Positions 1-8,763 of a stretch of 64,000 nt of DNA are shown piece after piece (positions within the stretch are counted from its first letter, which is position 1; every line of letters starts with the position of its first letter). The notes below the pieces were generated by a model that saw only the letters and a list, made by a program, of their open reading frames with translations, had not been told where the DNA came from and ran no database searches. The position numbers and the translations under genes were made by a program. Source of the stretch: Oscillospiraceae bacterium (GTDB lineage Bacteria > Bacillota > Clostridia > Oscillospirales > Ruminococcaceae); assembly GCA_017427265.1 (NCBI GenBank), contig JAFRTG010000027.1, positions 186,001-250,000 on the forward strand, given 5' to 3'.

Positions 1-1
1 G

Positions 2-1759
2 CCGCTGCCGTTCCGCCGTTTTATTTCCGTCATCAAGGCGCTGAAATATATACGCAGGGGACTGCAATGCCTGCTGCGCGGCACTCTGGAAGTTGAGGTG
101 CTCGATGCGGTTGCAATCACAGTTTCCCTGCTGCGCGGCGATTACAATACCGCCGGAAGCGTGATGTTCCTGCTGAAAATCGGTGATATCCTCGATGAAT
201 GGACGCACAAGAAGTCGGTCGGTGATCTTGCCAGAACGATGTCGCTCGGCGTAGAGCAGGTCTGGATGCAGACGGCAGAAGGTCAGGAAATGCTCGTGCC
301 GGTTTCGCAGATTCAGAAGGGTGACTGTGTGATCGTGCGCACCGGCTCGATGATCCCGCTGGACGGCAAAGTGCTCGCCGGCGATGCAATGGTCAATCAG
401 GCGTCGATGACCGGCGAGTCTGTGCCTGTGCACAAATCTGAGGGTGCCTATGTTTACGCCGGAACGGTTGTCGAGGACGGCGAATGCACGGTGAAGGTTG
501 AGAACACAGCCGGTACGGGAAGATATGACCGCATTGTGAAAATGATCGAAGAATCGGAGCAGTTGAAGTCATCTGCGGAGAGCAGGGCGGCACATCTCGC
601 GGATAAACTGGTTCCGTGGTGTTTGGGCGGCACGCTGCTGACCTATCTGCTGACACGCAATGCGACAAAGGCTGTGTCGATTCTCATGGTTGATTTTTCC
701 TGTGCACTGAAGCTCGCCATGCCGATTTCCGTGCTGTCGGCTATGCGGCAGTGTGCGGAAGCCGGTGTTACGGTCAAGGGCGGCAAATTTCTCGAAGCGA
801 TCGCAGAAGCCGATACGGTCGTTTTTGACAAGACCGGTACGCTGACGCATTCGCAGCCGCGTGTTGCGCAGGTCATTCCGTTCGGCGGGCGCGATGAGGC
901 GGAAATGCTGCGGCTCGCTGCCTGTCTGGAGGAACATTATCCCCATTCCATCGCAAACGCGGTTGTGGCGGAGGCGGCGCGCCGCGGTCTGCTGCATGAG
1001 GAACGCCATTCAAAGGTGGAATATGTTGTCGCACACGGCATTTCCAGCATGATCGACGGCGAACGTGTGGTAATCGGCAGCCATCATTTTGTGGTGGAGG
1101 ATGAAGCCTGCAAAATCCCGGATGAGCATGTTTTCCGGCATCTCCCGAAAGAATATTCACACTTGTATCTTGCAATCGGCGGCGAAATTGCGGCGGTGAT
1201 CTGCATTGAGGATCCGATGCGTGATGAAGCAGGAACGGTCATTCAGCAGCTGCATGCGCTGGGGCTTTCCAACATTGTGATGATGACCGGCGATAACGAG
1301 CGGACTGCAAAAGCCGTCGCAGAAAAAGTCGGTGTGGATGCATATTATTCGGAAGTTCTGCCGGAAGATAAAGCGGCATTTATCCGTGCAGAGCATGAAG
1401 CGGGCAGGCGCGTCATCATGATCGGAGACGGCGTAAACGATTCTCCGGCGCTCAGTGAATCCGATGCGGGCATTGCCATCAGCACAGGCGCTGCAATCGC
1501 AAGAGAAATTGCAGATATCACAGTTTCCGCAAATGATCTCTATGCATTGATTTCGCTGAAACAGCTGAGCGATGCACTGATCCTGCGGATTCACCGGAAT
1601 TACCGCACCATAATCGGCTTTAGTCTCGGACTGATTCTGCTCGGTGCAGCCGGCATTCTCCCGCCGGCGACCTCCGCCTTCCTGCACAATGCCTCAACCC
1701 TTGCAATCGGATTGAAAAGCATGACAGATCTTCCGGTTCCTGAATTGCCCTGCAGTTGA
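2..1759 (+). CDS. Heavy-metal-type (P1B-like) cation-transporting P-type ATPase, 5' truncated by the window edge
   Basis: ATP-driven membrane metal transporter. The frame is open back to base 2, so the true start and N-terminal metal-binding region lie outside the window. A GTG at 98 is only an internal codon. The visible part has the actuator loop with TGES (about codons 429-419 upstream of the phosphorylation site; nt 412-423), the phosphorylation motif DKTGTLT (Asp codon 827), MTGD and GDGVND hinge motifs and two final membrane helices. The transmembrane motif that is CPC in copper and zinc pumps reads FSCALK here (Cys at about nt 701), so the first Cys and the Pro are missing and the metal cannot be assigned. 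The gene ends at a terminator hairpin about 230 bp downstream. Family call is secure; substrate is unknown. Confidence 0.9.
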   Translation, partial: PLPFRRFISVIKALKYIRRGLQCLLRGTLEVEVLDAVAITVSLLRGDYNTAGSVMFLLKIGDILDEWTHKKSVGDLARTMSLGVEQVWMQTAEGQEMLVPVSQIQKGDCVIVRTGSMIPLDGKVLAGDAMVNQASMTGESVPVHKSEGAYVYAGTVVEDGECTVKVENTAGTGRYDRIVKMIEESEQLKSSAESRAAHLADKLVPWCLGGTLLTYLLTRNATKAVSILMVDFSCALKLAMPISVLSAMRQCAEAGVTVKGGKFLEAIAEADTVVFDKTGTLTHSQPRVAQVIPFGGRDEAEMLRLAACLEEHYPHSIANAVVAEAARRGLLHEERHSKVEYVVAHGISSMIDGERVVIGSHHFVVEDEACKIPDEHVFRHLPKEYSHLYLAIGGEIAAVICIEDPMRDEAGTVIQQLHALGLSNIVMMTGDNERTAKAVAEKVGVDAYYSEVLPEDKAAFIRAEHEAGRRVIMIGDGVNDSPALSESDAGIAISTGAAIAREIADITVSANDLYALISLKQLSDALILRIHRNYRTIIGFSLGLILLGAAGILPPATSAFLHNASTLAIGLKSMTDLPVPELPCS

Positions 1760-1771
1760 CCAAAAAGCAGA

Positions 1772-2012
1772 CTGTGTATTTTTACGCAGCCTCAGCTTGT
1801 AGAAAAAGGTATCGCTGCGCGATGATTTTTGATGAGGGCTTTGTCCTCAAACTCCCACCGGGGACGTATCCCCAGACCCCATTTTGTATATATCAAATAG
1901 GGATTCCAAAGGGTTCCGACCCTTTGGCGGGGTTTGGGGCAGCGCCCCATGATCAATCCATCGGAGATACCTCTTTATCTATAGACTGAGGCTGTGTATT
2001 TTTACGCAGCCT
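1772..2012. repeat. 21-bp perfect direct repeat (1772-1792, 1992-2012) flanking a hairpin-rich insert
   Basis: CTGTGTATTTTTACGCAGCCT occurs at 1772-1792 and again at 1992-2012, exactly 220 bp apart. The second copy is the core of the terminator hairpin; the first lacks the T-run. Between them are three short perfect hairpins: 1860-1873 (GGGGA/TCCCC), 1906-1927 (CCAAAGGG/CCCTTTGG) and 1935-1949 (TGGGGC/GCCCCA). This fits insertion of a small non-coding element that duplicated its target, but no element family is recognised. No gene is seen in 1760-2257. Confidence 0.6.
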
Positions 2013-2020
2013 GCTTTTTT
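1989..2020 (+). terminator. Intrinsic terminator of the P-type ATPase
   Basis: Ten-base stem AGGCTGTGTA / TACGCAGCCT (one G-T pair) with a TTTT loop, followed by GCTTTTTT. Confidence 0.75.
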
Positions 2021-2119
2021 GAATGACGGCAAAAATATTCCTGTCCCTGCGCGCTTTATCCGTGTCAGTTTTACAGATTCTGCGTGAAAACAGGAAACTG
2101 ACGGACGCATCTCCGCAGA

Positions 2120-2148
2120 TTGACTTTTTCCCGCAGCTGTGATATAAT
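2120..2148 (+). promoter_or_regulatory. SigA-type promoter of the GH25 lipoprotein gene
   Basis: TTGACT (2120-2125), 17-bp spacer, TATAAT (2143-2148), leaving a leader of about 100 nt before the start at 2258. Confidence 0.75.
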
Positions 2149-2257
2149 TCATATAGACAGAAATGTGTCATGAAAACCGGCAAGGCCGTTTGCGCAGTCT
2201 TGCAGCATGATGCATCTTTCTGTGACGTCGTTATCCCGCTTCTTGGAAGGAAACCTA

Positions 2258-3574
2258 ATGAAATACTTTTTTTATTGTGCTGTTGCTCTTTCTGCCTTTC
2301 TGCTGACAGGATGTATGTTCAAACCGATTGAGAACAGCAGCACCGATTCACAGACAGAAGCAGTTACGACTGCTTCCGGAACAACCTCTGTCACAACAAC
2401 GACACTTACCACGGCAACAACCGTCACGACGACTGTTACGACGGCTCCGAAACAGATTGATCCGCCTGAGGATTTGAAAATGATTTATCCGGATACCGTT
2501 GAAGCAGGCGCGCAGCTGACGCTGGATGACTTCATCACCGACCGGAATGTTGCACTGAAAGACGGCTCTGCCATGCTCGATACTGCCACGCTCGGCTATC
2601 ACGAGGCTGAGGTGACATACCTTTATCACAGAGCAGAATTCACGCAGACGCTTTCATATCAGGTGATTGATACGACAGAACCCCATATCATCAATCCGGG
2701 CGTGAATTCCTACCACAAGGTTGAAACGGAATTTGATCTCAAAGAATACATCGGCTATGCGGACAATTTCGACAGCAATCCGCAGCTGACCTATGAAGGC
2801 GAGATAGATCCGGAGACCGTCGGTGCGTATCCGCTTACCGTGACAGTCACGGACAGTTCGGGAAATTACACGACATGGGATCTCACGGTCAATGTCGTCG
2901 AGGAAGTGCCGAAATCTGCCGATACGAACCCGCGTGTGAATTACAGCGATTTTATCGCGCGTTACGACAGCAGTGATGTGCGGTTCGGTATAGACGTTTC
3001 TGCATGGCAGGGCGATGTTGACTATAAAGCCGTGCGCGAGGCCGGATGCACTTTTGTCATCATCCGTGTCGGATATTTTTACAGCAAGGTCAAACCGGAC
3101 GATTTCTTTCAGCAGAACCTGAAAAATGCGAAGGCTGCCGGTCTGGATGTCGGTGTTTACTTCTACACGACCGACCGCAGCGAGGAAGAAGTCCGTGAAC
3201 ATGTACGCTGGATCACAGAGCAGCTGGACGGTGAGAAGCTCGATCTGCCGATTGTCTTTGACTGGGAGGAGTTTTCCCATTTTCAGGAGTTTGGCATGAG
3301 CATCCGCGATCTGAACGATGTCTATGCAGCGTTTGCAGACGAGGTCAGAAAGCAGGGCTATCAGCCGATGCTTTACAGCAGTAAGAATTTTCTCAATTCG
3401 ATCTGGAGCGAATATACGAAAAGATCTTCTCCGGTATGGCTGGCGCACTATGTAGACGAAACCAACTACGAGGGAGAATACGCGATCTGGCAGGCAAGCG
3501 CATACGGCCGCATCCCCGGAATTGACGGCGATGTGGATATGGATATTCAGTATTTGCAGAAAAAGCTCGACTGA
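2258..3574 (+). CDS. GH25 (lysozyme-like) lipoprotein with Ig-like domains
   Basis: Predicted N-acetylmuramidase anchored to the outer face of the membrane, acting on peptidoglycan. The start at 2258 is chosen because it gives a lipoprotein signal with lipobox LTGC (Cys19) and follows GGAAGG; an in-frame ATG at 2207 would bury the signal. A Thr-rich linker follows (about residues 29-63), then two Ig/cadherin-like beta domains (about 65-230), then GH25 from about residue 243 (DVSAWQG) with catalytic-type DWE at 335-337 in PIVFDWEEF. Length is 438 residues. The M6 protease gene follows after 91 bp with no terminator between, so they may be co-transcribed. It may serve in wall turnover or attack on other bacteria. 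Family call is strong. Confidence 0.92.
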   Translation: MKYFFYCAVALSAFLLTGCMFKPIENSSTDSQTEAVTTASGTTSVTTTTLTTATTVTTTVTTAPKQIDPPEDLKMIYPDTVEAGAQLTLDDFITDRNVALKDGSAMLDTATLGYHEAEVTYLYHRAEFTQTLSYQVIDTTEPHIINPGVNSYHKVETEFDLKEYIGYADNFDSNPQLTYEGEIDPETVGAYPLTVTVTDSSGNYTTWDLTVNVVEEVPKSADTNPRVNYSDFIARYDSSDVRFGIDVSAWQGDVDYKAVREAGCTFVIIRVGYFYSKVKPDDFFQQNLKNAKAAGLDVGVYFYTTDRSEEEVREHVRWITEQLDGEKLDLPIVFDWEEFSHFQEFGMSIRDLNDVYAAFADEVRKQGYQPMLYSSKNFLNSIWSEYTKRSSPVWLAHYVDETNYEGEYAIWQASAYGRIPGIDGDVDMDIQYLQKKLD

Positions 3575-3665
3575 CAGCCTGCTTCAATGCATGTATGCCT
3601 GGCTGAAACCGCTCCGGCGCCGGCAGAGAGGAAAGATTCTGCCGTATGGGATTCGGGAGGAATAA

Positions 3666-5294
3666 ATGAAATTCATCAAATCTGTTTTATGCAGTATCAG
3701 CGCGCTTCTGCTGCTGAATGCGTTCCCTGCGGCATCCGTGCAGGCAGCCCGGTCGTGGCATCAGATCGGCTATATGGGCGATCTGAACAACAACGCTGCA
3801 CTGGAAGCTGCCGATTCGGAGATTCTGGTTTCTCATCTGCTCGGTCGGCAGCCGCTGACGGATGAAAACAGCTATTATATCGAAAATTCCTTCATCGGCA
3901 TTCACGGGGCGGACGGCAAGCAGTACGGCGATTATTTTGTCACCGCTGATATGGATGAAAGCGGCCGGATTGATGCCGTTGACCTGACGCTGCAGAAGCG
4001 TTCGCTGCTGAACAACGATCCGAAAATTGTCTGGCGCTGGTACGAAGATCAGGCACCGCATCAGACCGATCCGCCGGAGGGCTTTATCGCCCCGCCGGTC
4101 GCGCCCGTCACAAAATATCTGCCTTCGCAGGGGAATGCGAAGCTGCTGATTCTTTACGTCGATTTCCCGGACTGCCGCTATCGCTTTGAACCGACTGCCG
4201 CGCAGATTGAAAATGCTGCGTTCGGTGAAAGTAATCCGGAGAACGCGAATTATCCCTTTGACAGCGCGCGCGGTTTCTATGAACGTGCGTCCAAGGGTGC
4301 CATGCAGCTGAGCGGCAGGGCATTCCGCTATACTGCGAAATATCCGGTTTCGTCCTATCCGGATGTGGCCGGCAGACAGAAACTTCTGGCAGAGACCTGT
4401 CAAGCGCTTGATGCGCAGTACGATTTTTCGGAATTTGACGGCGATCAGGACGGCTATATTGACGCAACGCTGCTTTCTGTCCCGACGGAAGCCGGCAACG
4501 AAAACTGGTGGCCTTGCGCCGGTGCCTACGGGCATGATGATTTCCGTATTGACGGAAAAATGTTCGGGCACTTCATCACAGGCAATGCGCAGATTGAAAG
4601 CAGTACGAGCTGCTACAATTTTAATTCCAAGCTCGTGCATGAAATGGGTCACTGCATGGGGCTGCCGGACTATTATCTCTATGTCGGGGAAAATGAGGAT
4701 AATCAGGGTATGCACGGCAAGGCGGGATTTGAGCTGATGGAGGACAACTCCACTGATCTCAGCTGTGTTTCCAAGCTGCAGCTTGGCTGGTACAGTCCGG
4801 AGCAAATTCTGACCTATTCGCCGGAGGACGGCGAAAAGACGTTTACGCTGTATAATGCACAGACCAACAGCGGCAATACCGTCATTATTCCGTACAGCAG
4901 CGGGATCCGCAATTATCACGGCGAATACATGATGCTGGAGTACGTCACGCAGACCGGAAACAACAGTCAGCCGGAATGGTGGGTGCAGACCGGCTCCGGC
5001 GTGCGGGTCTTTCATGCGGACACCACGCTGCATGACAACGGCTGGGGAATCGTCTACAAATACTGCAACGGTTCGGAGTTTACGGAAAATTACATGGGCA
5101 GACGCATGATCCGGATCATTGATGACCGCGACACGGATAATTTCTATCATCCGGGGCAGGTGATTGACGGCAGCATTTCAGGTTTTCACTGGTACGATGC
5201 ACAGAACCGCGAAACCGTGGAGACGGGGCTGGAGATAACGGTCGGCCGGATTTCCGATGACAGCTGCACTGTCACCATCCGCCCGAAGGGGTAA
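3666..5294 (+). CDS. Secreted M6-family zinc metalloprotease with N-terminal dockerin-like module
   Basis: Predicted secreted endopeptidase of the immune-inhibitor-A type. A Sec signal (about 1-27) is followed by two dockerin-like calcium loops, GDLNNNAALEAAD (from about residue 38) and ADMDESGRIDAVD (about 94-106), separated by a longer linker than usual. The M6 catalytic region has HEMGHCMGLPD: zinc ligands His325 and His329, catalytic Glu326, third ligand probably Asp335. GGAGG precedes the ATG at good spacing. A peptidase with a dockerin suggests protein-degrading or processing activity attached to a cellulosome-like complex. The N-terminal dockerin position is unusual for the class. The family call rests on the HExxHxxGxPD signature. 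Confidence 0.9.
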   Translation: MKFIKSVLCSISALLLLNAFPAASVQAARSWHQIGYMGDLNNNAALEAADSEILVSHLLGRQPLTDENSYYIENSFIGIHGADGKQYGDYFVTADMDESGRIDAVDLTLQKRSLLNNDPKIVWRWYEDQAPHQTDPPEGFIAPPVAPVTKYLPSQGNAKLLILYVDFPDCRYRFEPTAAQIENAAFGESNPENANYPFDSARGFYERASKGAMQLSGRAFRYTAKYPVSSYPDVAGRQKLLAETCQALDAQYDFSEFDGDQDGYIDATLLSVPTEAGNENWWPCAGAYGHDDFRIDGKMFGHFITGNAQIESSTSCYNFNSKLVHEMGHCMGLPDYYLYVGENEDNQGMHGKAGFELMEDNSTDLSCVSKLQLGWYSPEQILTYSPEDGEKTFTLYNAQTNSGNTVIIPYSSGIRNYHGEYMMLEYVTQTGNNSQPEWWVQTGSGVRVFHADTTLHDNGWGIVYKYCNGSEFTENYMGRRMIRIIDDRDTDNFYHPGQVIDGSISGFHWYDAQNRETVETGLEITVGRISDDSCTVTIRPKG

Positions 5295-5353
5295 CACAGA
5301 ATTTCCGGAACAGACCGGCATGAAACCCGTATCCGCGCATCACAATGAACACA

Positions 5354-5387
5354 GAACCCGAAGGCAGAGGCTTTCGGGTTCTTTTTT
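5354..5387 (+). terminator. Intrinsic terminator after the M6 protease
   Basis: Stem GAACCCGAAGG (5354-5364) / CTTTCGGGTTC (5371-5381) followed by T6. It ends six bases before the first direct repeat of the next promoter. Confidence 0.85.
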
Positions 5388-5392
5388 ACCGG

Positions 5393-5451
5393 TAAGCTGT
5401 CGTTTCAGAGGGGTAAGTTGCATTGACAACCGCATGTTATCATGTTACAAT
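5393..5451 (+). promoter_or_regulatory. Promoter of the SGNH/dockerin gene with two 21-bp-phased direct repeats
   Basis: TAAGCTGT (5393-5400) and TAAGTTGC (5414-5421) start exactly 21 bp apart. The second ends one base before -35 TTGACA (5423-5428); a 17-bp spacer leads to TACAAT (5446-5451). The same arrangement with three repeats sits upstream of the gene at 14584, indicating a shared activator that binds one face of the DNA. Confidence 0.7.
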
Positions 5452-5503
5452 AAAATTATAAACATGTGTGAGCCTTCCGGCGAAGGGAAAGGAGATGTGT
5501 CCT

Positions 5504-8194
5504 ATGAAACGATTTTTCGCAGCTGTATTGGCTTTTGCTGCGGCAGCGCTTCCTGTGCCGATGCAGACAGCCGCAGAATCCGGTTCACGGATTGCAATGA
5601 AATTTGATCTCGGCGGACTCGGTACGGCAGACGGCTATATCGGCGTATCCGCAGCAGACGGCTATGATACTGCAAAAGGCTACGGCTTTGCAAATACGAA
5701 TGCGGTTGAAGATGTTGCGGCAGGCGGCACGGGCGCTTTGTCAGACGCAGTGCGCTTCAAATCGGATGTCCCGAATCATATTTTCAATGTGGATTTGCCC
5801 GCCGGTGTCTATCAAATCACGGTCACAACCGGTGATGTCCGTTCAACGACGATTTCCGCGGAGGGACTTCCGCAGCTGTTCTTCCTGACGGGCAGCAATG
5901 CGGCGGATACCTTCACGATTCCGGTCACGGACGGTCAGCTGAATATCTATGCCGGTTCCGGCGTGGGGACGGCGTTTTCGATCAGTGCGATTGAAATTGC
6001 GCAGACATCATCCGGCACGACAACCAAACCGACGGTCTGGGTCGGCGGCGATTCCACGGCTGCAAGCTGCTACAATGTCGCGGATGATGCCGTACACGGC
6101 TGGGGACAGTATCTCTGCAATTATGTGGATACAGATAAATATGATGTGCGGAATATTTCGGTCAGCGGTATCACATCCGGCGATCTGCGCGGTTATTCAT
6201 TTGAAACTGCCGAGCATTACGGCAAACCCGGTGATATTCTGCTGCTGCCGGTCGGCATCAATGACTATATCAAAGCGCATCAAAAGAATCCGGATGCGCC
6301 CGATGCAGGCGATTATATCACAAATATGACAGATATGATCCGGCGTGCAAAGGCCAAGGGAATGACCGTATATCCGGTGAGACAGCACGGGCAGGAAAGT
6401 GACCTTTACAAGTATCCGCTGCCGGAATCCCAATGGTTCGGCAATGTGCTGGACGGGCTTGCAGAGGCCGAACAGACCGGCGTGATTGATCTGTCCCGCC
6501 CGTGGCTGGAGCTCTGTCTGGAGAACCGGTATTATGCACAGGAGGATTATTATACCGCGGACGGACTGTATCTGAATGCGCTCGGTGCGGACAGAATGGC
6601 GGAAATGGTCAGTGCGCAGCTTTTCCCGCAGGCACTTCCCGCGGAGACCGGCGATGACGGCTATGATCTCGGCATCCCGACCGCGGTTTACGAAACGGAA
6701 ACCGCCGGCAAACCGGTCTCCAATCCGCACAAGGGCTTTGTGATGACCGCATATGCGCCGTATATGATCGACTCGACACAGGGTTATCAGTACGGCATCG
6801 GCGGCTCAGCGGGCAACCGCGCATGGGATGTGGTGACGATCGTCAGCGGCTCGCCGCACTGGAATGACCTCAATCCGGCAAAGGGTGTTTACAACTGGGG
6901 CGAAATTGACGAAATGCTCGACGCCTGCGAGGCGCACGGGCTGACCTACGGCATCCGCATTATGCCGTATTCGTCGTATCTTGCGGAGGATTTTGTGCCG
7001 CAGTGGATCTATGATGCCGGCGCACAGAAGTACACGGCGGAGTCGCGGGACAATCCGGGGGAGGAGATCGTATTCCCGAAGTGGGACGACCCGGTCTATT
7101 TGCAGGCGCACAAGGATTTTGTCAAAGCGCTGGCGGAAAAATATGACGGCGACCCCAGAGTGGAATTTATAGATGTCAGACCGTTCGGCGATTACGGGGA
7201 ATGGCATAATTCGTTTGCAATCGGCGACGAGAAATATATGCCGGCTCTGGATATCCAGAAGGATATGCTGGACTGCTATGCGGCGGCATTTCACAAGTCT
7301 CTGCTGGTACTGCCGTCCAATGCGCGGGGCGAAATCTACCGCTATGCGCTGTCAATCGGCATCACCAAGCGCGACGACGGTCTGATTTCGACGCCGAATG
7401 CGGAATGGAGCCTGCTGCCGGCCTACCGTGCGAATATGCCGGTCATCGGCGAAAATTACTGGCCGTATGCGTGGGCGCGCGACACGGTTCGGGAAAATGA
7501 GTATTCGCTTGTGAACTGGACGCAGAAGCGCTTCCGCGAGACGATTGAGATTCCGCACATGTCGGTTTTTGCGCTCGATCAGGACAGCCATTGCAGCTAT
7601 GAATTCTATCAGGAGCAGCAGGAAGTCATTGACGAAATGTGCAACAGACTGGGCTACAATTTTACCGTGACCTCTGCGGCGCGGTACGGAAACAAGCTCG
7701 CTGTAAAAATCAAGAATACCGGTCTTGCGCCTGCGTATTTCAATCTTGATCTGTGCGCGGAAATCACCGATGCCGAGGGCAGCAAACTTGCGGATTTCGG
7801 GAAACCGGTCAGGATCGAAGCCGGCAGCTTCCGCGAGAATTCTGAAAAGACATATCTGTTTGAATACGACGGCACACTGGATGCAAATGCAGATATCTGC
7901 CTTGCATTGTACGACAGTGACAATCCGCTCTGTCAGGGCAAAAATCCGACGGTGCGCTTTGACAACAAGAATACATTGTCCACGAACAGATTCAAGCTCG
8001 TGCAGACGGAACCGGTCGCCGGGGATATCAATGCGGACGGTGCGTTTGACACTGCGGATGCGGTTCTGCTGCAAAAATGGCTGCGTTCCGTGCCGGATAC
8101 CCATCCTGCAAACTGGAAGGCTGCCGATTTCTGTTCGGATAACCGGCTTGATGCACGCGATCTTTCCGGGCTGAAGCGTGCACTGCTGAAATAA
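5504..8194 (+). CDS. Secreted multidomain protein: beta-sandwich, SGNH hydrolase-like, DUF4832-like and dockerin
   Basis: The start at 5504 is set by GGAG at 5491-5494 and the Sec signal beginning MKRFFAAV; the frame extends upstream to a GTG at 5468. Order: signal (1-30), a binding-type beta domain as found before rhamnogalacturonan acetylesterases (about 32-170), an SGNH domain with GDST (Ser184), an Asn block (GIND) and D353, a TIM-barrel-like region opening NPHKGF (about residue 407) that resembles DUF4832/DUF4874 glycosidase-like proteins, a beta domain, and a C-terminal type I dockerin (about 841-895). In SGNH esterases the last block is DxxH; here it is DGLY (Tyr356), so the catalytic His appears to be absent. 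Pectin side-chain deacetylation is the nearest family role, but the activity is doubtful. Confidence 0.8.
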   Translation: MKRFFAAVLAFAAAALPVPMQTAAESGSRIAMKFDLGGLGTADGYIGVSAADGYDTAKGYGFANTNAVEDVAAGGTGALSDAVRFKSDVPNHIFNVDLPAGVYQITVTTGDVRSTTISAEGLPQLFFLTGSNAADTFTIPVTDGQLNIYAGSGVGTAFSISAIEIAQTSSGTTTKPTVWVGGDSTAASCYNVADDAVHGWGQYLCNYVDTDKYDVRNISVSGITSGDLRGYSFETAEHYGKPGDILLLPVGINDYIKAHQKNPDAPDAGDYITNMTDMIRRAKAKGMTVYPVRQHGQESDLYKYPLPESQWFGNVLDGLAEAEQTGVIDLSRPWLELCLENRYYAQEDYYTADGLYLNALGADRMAEMVSAQLFPQALPAETGDDGYDLGIPTAVYETETAGKPVSNPHKGFVMTAYAPYMIDSTQGYQYGIGGSAGNRAWDVVTIVSGSPHWNDLNPAKGVYNWGEIDEMLDACEAHGLTYGIRIMPYSSYLAEDFVPQWIYDAGAQKYTAESRDNPGEEIVFPKWDDPVYLQAHKDFVKALAEKYDGDPRVEFIDVRPFGDYGEWHNSFAIGDEKYMPALDIQKDMLDCYAAAFHKSLLVLPSNARGEIYRYALSIGITKRDDGLISTPNAEWSLLPAYRANMPVIGENYWPYAWARDTVRENEYSLVNWTQKRFRETIEIPHMSVFALDQDSHCSYEFYQEQQEVIDEMCNRLGYNFTVTSAARYGNKLAVKIKNTGLAPAYFNLDLCAEITDAEGSKLADFGKPVRIEAGSFRENSEKTYLFEYDGTLDANADICLALYDSDNPLCQGKNPTVRFDNKNTLSTNRFKLVQTEPVAGDINADGAFDTADAVLLQKWLRSVPDTHPANWKAADFCSDNRLDARDLSGLKRALLK

Positions 8195-8214
8195 GGTGCG
8201 GGTCTGAAAACGAA

Positions 8215-8248
8215 AACCGGCTGACTGTCAGATGACGGTCAGCCGGTT
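8215..8248. terminator. Bidirectional terminator between the SGNH/dockerin gene and hup
   Basis: Stem AACCGGCTGAC (8215-8225) / GTCAGCCGGTT (8238-8248) with further inner pairing. The better T-run (TTTTCGTTTT) lies on the minus-strand side, but the two genes converge on it. Confidence 0.75.
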
Positions 8249-8262
8249 CTGTGTTATTATGA

Positions 8263-8574
8263 TTACTTTTTCTTGGATTTCTTTGCAGCCTTTGCCGGTT
8301 TGGTATTGACCTTCTCCTTGAGCGCTGCACCGGCCTTGAATTTGACCAGCGTGGAAGCAGCGATCTTGAGCGGTTCACCGTTTGCCGGATTGCGGCCGGT
8401 TCTTGCGGCTCTTTCAGCAGTCTCAAAGGTACCGAAGCCGATCAGCTGAACCTTGTCCTTCTTCTGGAGCGTATCCGATACGACATTGATAAAGGACTTG
8501 AGCGCAGCATCGACATCCTTTTTGGCAATGCCGGTTTCATTTGCGATCGCTTCAATCAGTTCTGCCTTATTCAT
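8263..8574 (-). CDS. hup: HU-family DNA-binding protein
   Basis: Histone-like nucleoid protein that bends and packs DNA as a dimer. The 103-residue product starts MNKAELIEAIA and carries the signature GFGTFETAERAARTGRNP and the arm residues PANGEP. A Lys/Ala-rich tail (KPAKAAKKSKKK) extends beyond the usual 90-residue HU, as in some high-GC and clostridial relatives. GGAGGAATTC precedes the ATG. It has its own promoter, so it is probably a housekeeping gene lying by chance among the secreted-enzyme genes. Confidence 0.97.
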   Translation of the reverse strand: MNKAELIEAIANETGIAKKDVDAALKSFINVVSDTLQKKDKVQLIGFGTFETAERAARTGRNPANGEPLKIAASTLVKFKAGAALKEKVNTKPAKAAKKSKKK

Positions 8575-8625
8575 TTTGAATTCCTCCGTTTTCAGTTTTC
8601 AGGGGTGATGGTTTGCAGTGTCCTT

Positions 8626-8654
8626 ATTATAGTACATTACAGGCGTTTTGTCAA
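8626..8654 (-). promoter_or_regulatory. Promoter of hup
   Basis: On the minus strand: TTGACA (8654-8649), 17-bp spacer, TATAAT (8631-8626). Near-consensus, as expected for a highly expressed gene. Confidence 0.8.
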
Positions 8655-8763
8655 TAGAAAATCTTATTTTTTTCGCTGTTGGGAAGAAAAATACCTGATA
8701 AAACAGAGAAATTCGGCATAACCGTTCACAAGTTCCGTTAAAAGACCGGCTGCGTGCCTGTTT

